Part shown: positions 49,406-57,506 of the stretch, in pieces
How the letters are laid out: every line of letters begins with the position of its first letter
Position numbering within the stretch: the stretch's first letter is position 1
Source: Geobacter sp. FeAm09
GTDB taxonomy: Bacteria > Desulfobacterota > Desulfuromonadia > Geobacterales > Pseudopelobacteraceae
Direction: 5' to 3'
DNA: 64,000 bases
Assembly (NCBI RefSeq): GCF_008330225.1
Contig: NZ_CP042466.1
Location: forward strand, 1,932,501-1,996,500
Notes under the pieces: model-generated
What the model was told of the DNA's origin: nothing
Seen by the model: only the letters and a program-made list of their open reading frames with translations
Database searches by the model: none
Position numbers and translations under genes: made by a program

Positions 49406-50236
49406 TCAATAAGTTAAAAACACGGAACAAACCATGCCGACGGGGTGGCACGGCAATGCTGCACAAAAATAAAGCACCGCCGCAAGAAAGTGCCTGCAAA
49501 GCGGGCAGCGCGACGATGCCGGATTACAGTGCTTGCTCTTTGAGCTCTTTGATGATTTCGACTTGGCGCTGGTTGATATAATAGGATATCTGCTGCTGGG
49601 AGTGTTTTTCCGGGTGGAATTCCAAAAAACAGTTATAGGGGGCTTCGTCCCCACAACTTTGATGACCGTTGCGGTAACCCCGACCTCGTGTACCGAACCG
49701 TTCGCGATATCGGGGAGTTTCAGGAACACGTTGATGTCGAGTCCCGGCGGCAGTTGTTCCTTGGACATGACGCTTATGGAGGCGCCGCCAAGGGAGATAT
49801 CTTTGATGCTTCCCTTGATGATGTCTTCGGCAACGATCATCTCGGCTTCAAGCGACCTGTCGAGCACGACACGGACAAAACGGCGCATATCCGACCTGAT
49901 CTTGGCGTAGCCGAAGTTGCAGAGTATGACTTTTTTCCGGGCGGCATTGACGTAAAATGCCTCGCCGATCATATCCTCGCGGAAGGAAAATTTTTCGTGG
50001 GCGCGGATCAGGGCCTTGTGCTCCAGAGTGATAACCTTTGCCTGGTATTCGTGCACTTCAAATTCGGCCATTTCATTATCCACATTGACCAACTTGGCAT
50101 CGTAGGACACCGGAATTTCTTTATAATAATTGAGAAAAGAGAAGTTCGTCCCGATCATGGACTTGAGATTTTGAATGATTATCAAGGAATCTTCACGTTC
50201 GGTCCCTTTAACAATTTTGTCAAAATACTGAAACAT
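49406..50236 (-). CDS. PilZ domain protein, C-terminus frameshifted
   Basis: c-di-GMP-binding PilZ domain protein with an N-terminal YcgR-like domain: RRFVRVVLDR (about 125) is the arginine motif and DISLGGASIS the second. After VVG, at about residue 196, the as-read frame becomes low-quality sequence ending at 49406 inside the glnB promoter region. One extra G in the GGGG run (complement of 49649-49652) restores DEAPYNCFLEFHPEKHS and a helical end stopping at 49524-49526, giving 237 residues. The PilZ core itself is unaffected. Probably a sequence error or recent mutation. Divergent from the LytM gene. Confidence 0.82.
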   Translation of the reverse strand: MFQYFDKIVKGTEREDSLIIIQNLKSMIGTNFSFLNYYKEIPVSYDAKLVNVDNEMAEFEVHEYQAKVITLEHKALIRAHEKFSFREDMIGEAFYVNAARKKVILCNFGYAKIRSDMRRFVRVVLDRSLEAEMIVAEDIIKGSIKDISLGGASISVMSKEQLPPGLDINVFLKLPDIANGSVHEVGVTATVIKVVGTKPPITVFWNSTRKNTPSSRYPIISTSAKSKSSKSSKSKHCNPASSRCPLCRHFLAAVLYFCAALPCHPVGMVCSVFLTY

Positions 50237-50265
50237 TACAAAATTCCCCGGAAGGATTGATTGAA

Positions 50266-50294
50266 TTGCAGAAAACGTATGGCTGTTGTATAAG
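50266..50294 (+). promoter_or_regulatory. Promoter of the LytM endopeptidase gene
   Basis: TTGCAG (50266-50271) and TATAAG (50289-50294) are 17 bases apart. Transcription from about 50301 rules out the ATG-like start at 50257 and supports the ATG at 50341. Confidence 0.55.
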
Positions 50295-50340
50295 TGGACA
50301 GAACTTTTTTAACAGAAATGCCTTCGGACGACAAGCACTA

Positions 50341-51171
50341 ATGAAATCAATTATGCATAATCTGCGCACATTTCCCCTGCCCGGAATACAACCCCTTGTA
50401 ATGTTATGGGTGTGTGCGTCCATCCCGGCTCTGCCGGGACCGGGGCACGCTGACATTTACCGTTTCGTCACGATCGACGGCGTCGAGACGTTCACCGACG
50501 CCCCGCAGAACAAAACGGCAAAGATCGTTATCAGGGAGCATGGGGCATCTGCATCCAGAAAGAAGAAGGCAACAAAAAACGAAAAAGTCAGGGATGTTTC
50601 CCTCAACGAGATCGTGGAAAAGACCGTCAACGCCTCGATCAGTCCGCGGGAAATGCCGCCGGCAAGCTTTGAACCGCACCTGCCCCCGGTGGGCGGGGTC
50701 ATAACCTCGGGGGTCGGCATGCGCATCGACCCCATTGACGGGAAACTGCGCCACCACAACGGCATCGACATCGCCATCCCCGAGGGGACCGCCGTCAAGG
50801 CGGTTGGCCCCGGGGTCGTCGTCTACAGCGGCCACCGTTCCGGCTATGGGTACACGGTGCTGGTCGAACACGACAACGGCATGGTCACCCTCTACGGCCA
50901 CAACAGCCGCCTGCTGGTCGCCCAGGGGCAGGCGATCGACACCGATACCACCATCGCGTTCTCCGGCAACACCGGCCGGTCAACGGGTCCCCATCTCCAC
51001 TTCGAGGCCTGGCAGGCGGGCGTCAACGTCACGCCGGCCTTCATGCCCGGCAGCACCATGCCCCTGCCCAAGACGCACCTGGCGGCGACGAAGCACAGGA
51101 GCAGCTTCCGCAAAGAGGTCCTGGCCGACGGTTCGGTCCTCTTTACCAATATCCCCGCCTCGGTCCCCTGA
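50341..51171 (+). CDS. M23 family (LytM) endopeptidase, secreted
   Basis: A periplasmic zinc peptidase cutting peptide crosslinks in peptidoglycan. From ATG 50341 the 276-residue product has a signal peptide ending near GPGHA, a short DUF4124-like segment (DIYRFVTIDGVETFTDAP), a basic linker, and a LytM domain with intact zinc motifs HNGIDIA (His and Asp) and the GPHLHFE signature with its catalytic His. The upstream in-frame start at 50257 precedes the promoter's start point. The stop overlaps the next ATG as TGATG. Confidence 0.85.
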   Translation: MKSIMHNLRTFPLPGIQPLVMLWVCASIPALPGPGHADIYRFVTIDGVETFTDAPQNKTAKIVIREHGASASRKKKATKNEKVRDVSLNEIVEKTVNASISPREMPPASFEPHLPPVGGVITSGVGMRIDPIDGKLRHHNGIDIAIPEGTAVKAVGPGVVVYSGHRSGYGYTVLVEHDNGMVTLYGHNSRLLVAQGQAIDTDTTIAFSGNTGRSTGPHLHFEAWQAGVNVTPAFMPGSTMPLPKTHLAATKHRSSFRKEVLADGSVLFTNIPASVP

Positions 51172-52370
51172 TGTACGACCAGATCGGGAAATACAGCCGC
51201 AAGCTGATCGCCGACCGCTCGGCACTGCCGGACCGGATCGCCTTTGCCGCCCAGGACGACGCCGTGGTCGCCGTGGGCGACGCCGGGTTGGCCCGCCTGG
51301 CGGTCGCCGTTCTCCAGCGGCTCAACTGCCTGGCGCTCTGCGCCGCCGCGCCCGCCCTCCCCTTCGCCGACTTTTTGCTCCGCCGGGCCGAAGACCACGA
51401 GCACGAGATCGTACCGCGCGACACCGAAACCCGCACGTTCCTGCATGACATCCCGATCCTGCGCCAGAGTGCTCTCGGCGACGATCCCGCGGAGGCCATC
51501 GCCCACGTGCTGGGCAACCGCAAGGGAGCCATCGTCGAAGGCATCGGCATCGTGGCCAGCGGCGCGCTGACCGTCGAACAGGCCTTCATCAACTGGTCGT
51601 CCGTGTTCCACTCCACCTTTATCAAATACCTGGAGGACGTGCTGCAGGACGGTTTCAAACTGCCGGGCGAGGCCCAGGCATTTGCACAGTTCCGCACAAA
51701 GTGGCTGGCCCGGCTTACGGCGGCGGGATTGCACTTCAGAAGCGGCCCCCTGCGGGACAAGGCCGACATCCTCGACGAGATGGCGCGGGTGGGACGCTAC
51801 ACCGTGGAACGGGGCCTGGTGGATTCGTTTTTCGGCAACATCTCCTATGCCAACGGCGACCTGATCTACATCTCCCAGACCGCTTCCAGCCTGGACGAAC
51901 TGGAGGGCTGCATCGACCCGGTCCCCTTCGAAAACAGCTCCACCGTGGGCATCACCGCCTCCAGCGAGTTGGTGGCCCATCGCCGCATCTTCGAAACCAC
52001 CGGTTGCAATGCCATCCTCCACGGCCACCCCCGTTTCGCCGTGGTCATGAGCATGCTCTGCGAGGACCGGGAAAGCTGCGCCATAACCGACTGCTGGAAG
52101 GAGTGCCCCAGAGTCAGAATCCTGGGTGGAACGCCGGTGGTGGCGGGCGAGATCGGCGCCGGCGGGATCGCCAAAAACGTCCCGCCGGTCATCGGCGAGC
52201 CGGGCCGGGCCATCGTCTACGGCCACGGGGTGTTTACCCTGGGACGGGACGACTTCCAAGAGGCCTTTTGTGCGCTGGTGGATGTGGAGAACTGGTGCCG
52301 GGATGAATATTTCCGCAGGTTCGATGAACGGCATGGGGAACCGGCGCCGCACAGGCCGACATCGAAATAG
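51171..52370 (+). CDS. Class II aldolase/adducin family protein with a novel N-terminal domain
   Basis: 399 residues. Residues about 190-395 are a class II aldolase with metal His in ILHGHPRF and YGHGVFTL and the conserved Glu in SSELVAHRRIF. The first 190 residues, rich in Ala and Leu, match no family I recognise. Aldehyde lyases, isomerases and adducins share this fold, so the reaction is undetermined. Translation is coupled to the LytM gene by a one-base overlap. Confidence 0.75.
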   Translation: MYDQIGKYSRKLIADRSALPDRIAFAAQDDAVVAVGDAGLARLAVAVLQRLNCLALCAAAPALPFADFLLRRAEDHEHEIVPRDTETRTFLHDIPILRQSALGDDPAEAIAHVLGNRKGAIVEGIGIVASGALTVEQAFINWSSVFHSTFIKYLEDVLQDGFKLPGEAQAFAQFRTKWLARLTAAGLHFRSGPLRDKADILDEMARVGRYTVERGLVDSFFGNISYANGDLIYISQTASSLDELEGCIDPVPFENSSTVGITASSELVAHRRIFETTGCNAILHGHPRFAVVMSMLCEDRESCAITDCWKECPRVRILGGTPVVAGEIGAGGIAKNVPPVIGEPGRAIVYGHGVFTLGRDDFQEAFCALVDVENWCRDEYFRRFDERHGEPAPHRPTSK

Positions 52371-52527
52371 CACGTAACGAATCGCTTTCTTACCTGCCCA
52401 GCCGATGCCATTGCTGAAAGTGGGTAAGGCGCTCTACCCCTTCATCCGGGAGAGACCGTAAAAGCATCTTAAGACATTAGTGTAGTGACATTTCCACATA
52501 TATCCCCAACGGGCCGAAGGGAAACCC

Positions 52528-53724
52528 ATGAGAATGGCGGATTGCGCAATGAAATACGGCTGGTGGCTCCCGTTTCTGGCGGTGAGTGTCGTCATGTTCG
52601 GCTGCGCGGGCGGTTCGCAGCAGCAGAAAAGCCCGTGGCCATGGGATTACAACCGACAGGACGGCAGGTATCCGTCCGGGGACCATGTCGCGGTCAGCGG
52701 GCCGGTGGCGAGCTTCGGGGACGCACCCAAGGCCGTAAAGCCGGTACCGCCGGAATCCCTTGAAGCGCCGGGTTCCGGCGCCGCGGCGGCCAAGCCATCT
52801 CCGCCATCCCCCTCACCGGGCAAGGCGCCCGACCCAAATGCGGCCGGGAACAGGGTAAAAAAGGGCTACGACTTCTCCGTGAACGAGAAGAGGATAACTA
52901 CGCCGTCGTACCTGCCCGTGGGTTCGGTTCGTGATGCCTACGACATATTCGCTTCCAATCACGGCGACGCCCCGGTGTCCGTCACCATCGGCAGCGACCA
53001 GACATCCAGAAACATGACAACGGACAAACCCCTTCCGGTTATCGCGGTCATACCGCCCCATACGGATCAGGTTCTGGTACACGTTTCGGCCAGATTGAAG
53101 AATGAAGCCTACCGGTTCGGGTACACCTGTTTGTGGAGCATCGGCGATCACACCGCGCGCCACCAATGCCCCGAACGCTACCGCTTCCCCTTTAGCGACA
53201 AGGTGCGGGCGTTCGCCGGCGTGAGCGATCCTGCCGGTTCCACCCCCTATACCCGTTATGCCGTCGCCTTTTCTCTCCCCGCCGGCACCCCCGTGCTTGC
53301 CGCACGCAAGGGCACGGTGGTCCAGATCGGCAAAAACGACGACAAGATCGACATACTTCACGACGATGGGACGATTGCGTCCTACAGCCATCTCGGCAGA
53401 ATCGGCGAGGGTGTGACGGCGGGGAAGAGCGTTGCCGCCGGCGACGCCATCGGTATGCCCGGTGCGGCGGACAATCCGAGTGAGGCGTACCTGCAACTGG
53501 CCGTCTGGCATCCGGAACCACGGCTCAATGCCGCCCTCACGGCAAATGGGCAAAATCCGGGTTATGACCTCGTCTCGTTCCCCCTGGAATTCTGCGCCGC
53601 AGACTCCGACGGGTGCAGGGTGCTCACCCGGAGCCAATGGCTATCGGGGGACAGGACTGCCGAGGCGAAAAAGCAGAATAAACGCGGAACGCAACCGGCG
53701 GTGCGGAAGAGCGAGGGAAACTGA
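52528..53724 (+). CDS. LytM-like lipoprotein, degenerate active site
   Basis: 398 residues. A signal peptide with lipobox-like MFGC (Cys25), a Pro/Ala-rich linker (about 65-108), a beta-rich middle domain and a C-terminal LytM/M23 fold (from about 245). The zinc-binding Asp-His pair and the HxH signature are absent: where HLHFE should be it reads LQLAVWHPE. It probably acts as a non-catalytic activator or binder, like EnvC/NlpD-type factors. AAGG precedes the ATG. Confidence 0.65.
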   Translation: MRMADCAMKYGWWLPFLAVSVVMFGCAGGSQQQKSPWPWDYNRQDGRYPSGDHVAVSGPVASFGDAPKAVKPVPPESLEAPGSGAAAAKPSPPSPSPGKAPDPNAAGNRVKKGYDFSVNEKRITTPSYLPVGSVRDAYDIFASNHGDAPVSVTIGSDQTSRNMTTDKPLPVIAVIPPHTDQVLVHVSARLKNEAYRFGYTCLWSIGDHTARHQCPERYRFPFSDKVRAFAGVSDPAGSTPYTRYAVAFSLPAGTPVLAARKGTVVQIGKNDDKIDILHDDGTIASYSHLGRIGEGVTAGKSVAAGDAIGMPGAADNPSEAYLQLAVWHPEPRLNAALTANGQNPGYDLVSFPLEFCAADSDGCRVLTRSQWLSGDRTAEAKKQNKRGTQPAVRKSEGN

Positions 53725-54075
53725 GTGCTGCCTGACGCCGATGTGGCGGGGAACGACCTTGGAGACGATTGGTTGATACGGAAAAACTGGTGCCGGGTTT
53801 CCTGTTATCAAATGAAAAACTGCACTTAGAATCCGCTCGAGCGCCCCTGTTTGCGTCATTTTGACACAGCCGGCAGGATACTGGGCCATCCCGGTGGCCT
53901 ACGACGGCATCCAGCCCCCTCTGCTGCCCTTCCGCAAACACAGCCACGGCACACGCCAGTTCCGGAATTATTACAATAGATTTACATTGCACCTGCCATA
54001 ACTGCGGTATCCTCTTTCAAAGGTGAACCTTCCCCCCGCAACCCCCTCCTCTGGACCGCCGCAAGGACTTTTCCC
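53725..54075. other. Intergenic region without a supported gene
   Basis: 351 bases between the LytM-like lipoprotein and the radical SAM gene. It has short open frames on both strands with no recognisable protein, a TTGACA at about 53869 without a well-spaced -10, and AAGGA before the next gene's ATG. I see no terminator hairpin or repeat. Confidence 0.5.
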
Positions 54076-55596
54076 ATGAACATCCTGCTCGTATACCCCC
54101 GCTACCCCGACACCTTCTGGAGTTTCCGCCACGCCCTCAAATTCATCGGCAAAAAGGCCGCTTTCCCGCCCCTGGGCCTCTTGACCGTGGCCGCCATGCT
54201 CCCCCCCGTCTGGGACAAGCGCCTCGTGGACCTGAACGTGCAGCCCCTTTCCGACCGGCAACTCCGCTGGGCCGATTATGTCTTCATCAGCGCCATGACG
54301 GTGCAGCGACGCTCGGTGGACGACATCCTGGCCCGCTGCCGCCGCTTGGGGATCAAAACCGTGGTGGGCGGGCCGCTCTTCACCGCCGCCCCGGCCGAAT
54401 TCGACGGGGCGGATCACCTGGTGCTGGGCGAGGCCGAGGTGACCCTGCCCCGTTTCCTCCGCGACCTGGAGCGCGGCCGGGCGCAGCACAGCTATGCCGC
54501 CGACCGTTGGGCCGACGTGGGGGAAACGCCGATCCCGCTCTGGAACCTCATCGACCCGGCCCACTACGCCGCCATGAACATCCAGTATTCCCGGGGGTGC
54601 CCCTTCGACTGCGAATTCTGCGATATCACCCAACTGTTCGGCCGCCGGCCGCGCACCAAGGGCACGGCCCAACTGACCGCGGAACTGGACGCCCTGTACG
54701 CCTGGGGATGGCGCAACGGCATCTTCCTGGTGGACGACAACTTCATCGGCGACAAGCGCAAGCTGAAACGGGAGACCCTGCCGGCCATGCTCGCGTGGAT
54801 GGAGCAGCACAGGTATCCATTCACCTTTTTCACCGAGGCCTCCATCGACCTGGCGGACGACCCGGAGTTGATGGACCTCATGGTGAAGACCGGCTTCGAG
54901 GAGGTGTTCATCGGCATCGAGACGCCGAGCGAGGAATGCTTGAACGAAACCGGCAAGGTGCAGAACAAGAACCGCGACCTCCTGGCGTGCGTCAGGAAGA
55001 TCCAGCAGGCGGGGCTACAGGTTCAGGGTGGGTTTATCGTGGGGTTCGACAGCGATCAGCCGTCGATCTTCGAGCGCCAGATCCGCTTCATCCAGGAGAG
55101 CGGCATCGCCACGGCCATGGTGGGAATGCTCACCGCGTTGCGCGGCACCAGGCTGCACCGGCGGCTTTTCAAAGAGGGGCGGCTCTTGGGAGATACCTCG
55201 GGCAACAACACGGCCGTTGCCCTCAACTTTATCCCCCGCATGAAGATGGAAACCCTGGTTGCGGGATACCGGAACATCCTGACCAGCATCTATGCCCCGA
55301 AGAACTACTACGGGCGGGTGATCGGCTTTCTCCGCGAGTATCGGCCTCTCAAGCGGGGGAGTTTCCATGTGAAGTCCGGCTATTGCGGCGCATTCTTCAA
55401 GGCCATCGTCATGCTGGGGGTGATCGGCAAAGAGCGGCTCCAGTTCTGGAAACTTTTTTTCTGGTCCGTCGTCAGGCGGCCGGGCCTGCTTCCCCTCGCC
55501 ATCACCTTTGCCATCTATGGCTACCATTTCCGGAAGATCACCGAAAAAATCGACTGGAGCGGCATGTTCGACGCCAGGGGCGTCGGCCCTACCTGA
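54076..55596 (+). CDS. B12-binding radical SAM protein with DUF4070-like C-terminus
   Basis: 506 residues. A cobalamin-binding domain (about 1-140, LLVYPRYPDTFWSF start), a radical SAM domain with CPFDCEFC (about 176-183) and a C-terminal domain resembling DUF4070. This domain order is that of HpnP-type hopanoid C-2 methylases and their many relatives. Whether this one methylates a hopanoid cannot be told from sequence. No hopanoid genes are in the window. AAGGA precedes the ATG. Confidence 0.78.
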   Translation: MNILLVYPRYPDTFWSFRHALKFIGKKAAFPPLGLLTVAAMLPPVWDKRLVDLNVQPLSDRQLRWADYVFISAMTVQRRSVDDILARCRRLGIKTVVGGPLFTAAPAEFDGADHLVLGEAEVTLPRFLRDLERGRAQHSYAADRWADVGETPIPLWNLIDPAHYAAMNIQYSRGCPFDCEFCDITQLFGRRPRTKGTAQLTAELDALYAWGWRNGIFLVDDNFIGDKRKLKRETLPAMLAWMEQHRYPFTFFTEASIDLADDPELMDLMVKTGFEEVFIGIETPSEECLNETGKVQNKNRDLLACVRKIQQAGLQVQGGFIVGFDSDQPSIFERQIRFIQESGIATAMVGMLTALRGTRLHRRLFKEGRLLGDTSGNNTAVALNFIPRMKMETLVAGYRNILTSIYAPKNYYGRVIGFLREYRPLKRGSFHVKSGYCGAFFKAIVMLGVIGKERLQFWKLFFWSVVRRPGLLPLAITFAIYGYHFRKITEKIDWSGMFDARGVGPT

Positions 55597-55605
55597 AAAA
55601 TAATG

Positions 55606-55766
55606 CCAAAGGCTATCCCACCCAAAGCTCACAAAGGCACAAAGGCAACCTAAAAAGGTAACACCTTAAAATAACAGGATTTTTGTTTACCATTACAAGT
55701 ATTTTTGGGGGGGTGTTCTCCGTGCCTTTGTGCGCTTGAGCGAACAATAGCGAGCGGGTGAGAAAA
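55606..55766. repeat. CTCTGTG-type inverted-repeat element, copy A2
   Basis: The left arm (55614-55653) and right arm (55708-55765) match copy A1 in the same orientation, including the flank GCCAAAGGC and the right extension GAGCGAACAATAGCGAGCG. About 60 A/T-rich bases separate the arms. It fills the gap between two convergent genes and may double as a terminator. Confidence 0.72.
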
Positions 55767-55772
55767 TTGTTC

Positions 55773-57506
55773 TTACGCCATGCCGCCGTCCATTTCCCAC
55801 ATGTCACGGTAACGCCGGCTGCGCGCCAGTAGTTCGGTATGGCTGCCCCGCTCGACGATGCGCCCTTCGTCCAAGAGCAGCACCTCGTCCATGGCCTCCA
55901 GCCCGATCCGGCTGTGGGTGATCACCAGGAGCGCCCGCCGCTCGGCATAACGGAACAGCCGCTCCAGCAGCGAACGGGCCGCCGAGGCATCGACCCCTTC
56001 CGTCGGTTCGTCCAGGAGCAAGATCGGGCTATCCTTGAGGATGGCCCGGGCAATGGCCAGGCGGCGCACCTGGCCGCCGGAGAGTTTTACCCCTCCCTCG
56101 CCGGCCGGCGTGTCGTATCCCTCTGCAAAGGTGGCGATCTCGTCGTGAATCCCTGCCATACGGGCCGCCGCGACCAGCATGTCCTCCCCGGCCCCGGGTC
56201 GGGCGATCAACAGGTTTTCCCGCAGGGTCGCGTTGAACAAAAACGGTTGCTGGCCGGCCACCGCCATAAGCCGCCGTACATCCTCGCCGCCATACTCCCT
56301 GATCTCACGCCCGGCCAGGGTTATGGAGCCGCTGTCGTACTCCCGGAAACGGAGCAGCAGGGCCAGCAGGGTGCTCTTGCCGGCACCGCTGGCCCCCACC
56401 AGGGCCACCTTGCGGCCCGGCGCCAGGTCAAGATCGATCCCCGCCAGGGCCGCGGCCCCGTCGTCGTAGCAGAACCCCACCCCCCGCAGGCTGATATGGG
56501 CCGTCGCAGGCAGCGGTGCCGGTTCGCGGGGTTCCCTGACCGCCGGGGTCCCGTCCGCCAGGGTGAAGATGCGCCGTGCCGCCGCCAGGGTCTGCCCCAG
56601 GAGCCGGAACGCGGGGGGCAACGGCAGGACCGCCTCGAAAGCGGCCTGACAGAAGAGTGCCAGCATGACCATCTGCGGCCCGCTCAAAGCCCCGGCGCGC
56701 ACCAGGGGGATGGAAATCACCAGCGCCAGCCAGAGGGCCAGGCCGGAGCAGAGCCCCACCCCGCCGGCGGAGATACCCGCCAGCCCGGCCAGACGGGCCT
56801 GATCGGCCAGCAGACGCCGGTTCAGTTCCTCCACCCGCTCCTTTTGCCGTTCTGCCCCACCGCAGGCCAGAAGTTCCTCCATCCCCCGCAGGCCGTCCAC
56901 CACGGCGGTGCGCAGCTCGGACGCCGTCCGGGTCGCCCGTGCCCCCGGCGTGCGGCCCGCAAGGTAGACCGCCAGGGGAAGGAACACGCCGGACAGCGCC
57001 AAGAGCCCCGCGGTCGCCAGGGCCACGGCGCCGCTGAACCACCACAGGAACAGGACCAACGCCAGGCAGCCGCCCAGGGCGGTCAGCACCGGCGCCAAAA
57101 GCCGCAGGTAAAAGGTGTCCAGGCTGTCGATGTCGGCCCGGATGCGGCTCAGGAGGTCGCCGCTGGCGTACCCCTCCAGCCGGGCCGGGGCCAGCGGCTC
57201 CATGCGCCGGTAGATCCAGACCCTGAGCCCCGCCAAAAGCCGCAGGGAGGCCTGGTGCCCCACCACCCGCTCGGCGTAGCGCCCCAGGGTGCGCAGTATG
57301 GCCAGGGCGCGGATGCCGGCCGCGGGATAGTGGTAGTTGATGGGGATGCCGCCGATCCCGGCCAGGGCCATGGCGGCGATGAACCACCCCGAGAGGGCCA
57401 AAAGCCCCACGTTGGCCAAAAGCGTCGCCAGCGAAAGCCCAAGGGCGGCCAGGAGCCAGGCGCGATAGGGCCACGCCAGTTTCAAGAGGCGCAGGAGGTC
57501 CCTCAT
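55773..57506 (-). CDS. cydC: Thiol reductant ABC exporter subunit CydC
   Basis: One half of the inner-membrane CydDC transporter that exports cysteine and glutathione and is needed for cytochrome bd assembly. The 577-residue protein has six N-terminal membrane helices, Walker A GASGAGKST (about 375), the LSGGQVRRLAIAR signature and the DEPTEGVD Walker B. Its start overlaps the cydD stop, so the pair is coupled. No cydAB is in the window. Confidence 0.92.
   Translation of the reverse strand: MRDLLRLLKLAWPYRAWLLAALGLSLATLLANVGLLALSGWFIAAMALAGIGGIPINYHYPAAGIRALAILRTLGRYAERVVGHQASLRLLAGLRVWIYRRMEPLAPARLEGYASGDLLSRIRADIDSLDTFYLRLLAPVLTALGGCLALVLFLWWFSGAVALATAGLLALSGVFLPLAVYLAGRTPGARATRTASELRTAVVDGLRGMEELLACGGAERQKERVEELNRRLLADQARLAGLAGISAGGVGLCSGLALWLALVISIPLVRAGALSGPQMVMLALFCQAAFEAVLPLPPAFRLLGQTLAAARRIFTLADGTPAVREPREPAPLPATAHISLRGVGFCYDDGAAALAGIDLDLAPGRKVALVGASGAGKSTLLALLLRFREYDSGSITLAGREIREYGGEDVRRLMAVAGQQPFLFNATLRENLLIARPGAGEDMLVAAARMAGIHDEIATFAEGYDTPAGEGGVKLSGGQVRRLAIARAILKDSPILLLDEPTEGVDASAARSLLERLFRYAERRALLVITHSRIGLEAMDEVLLLDEGRIVERGSHTELLARSRRYRDMWEMDGGMA

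Noticed and set aside
50257-50340. Upstream start for the LytM gene at 50257
   Set aside because: A -35/-10 pair lies inside this stretch with a start site near 50301, so the upstream codons would not be transcribed.
53641-53992. Small minus-strand genes in the 53725-54075 gap
   Set aside because: The frames extend into the 3' end of the lipoprotein gene, have no ribosome-binding site and no recognisable protein features.
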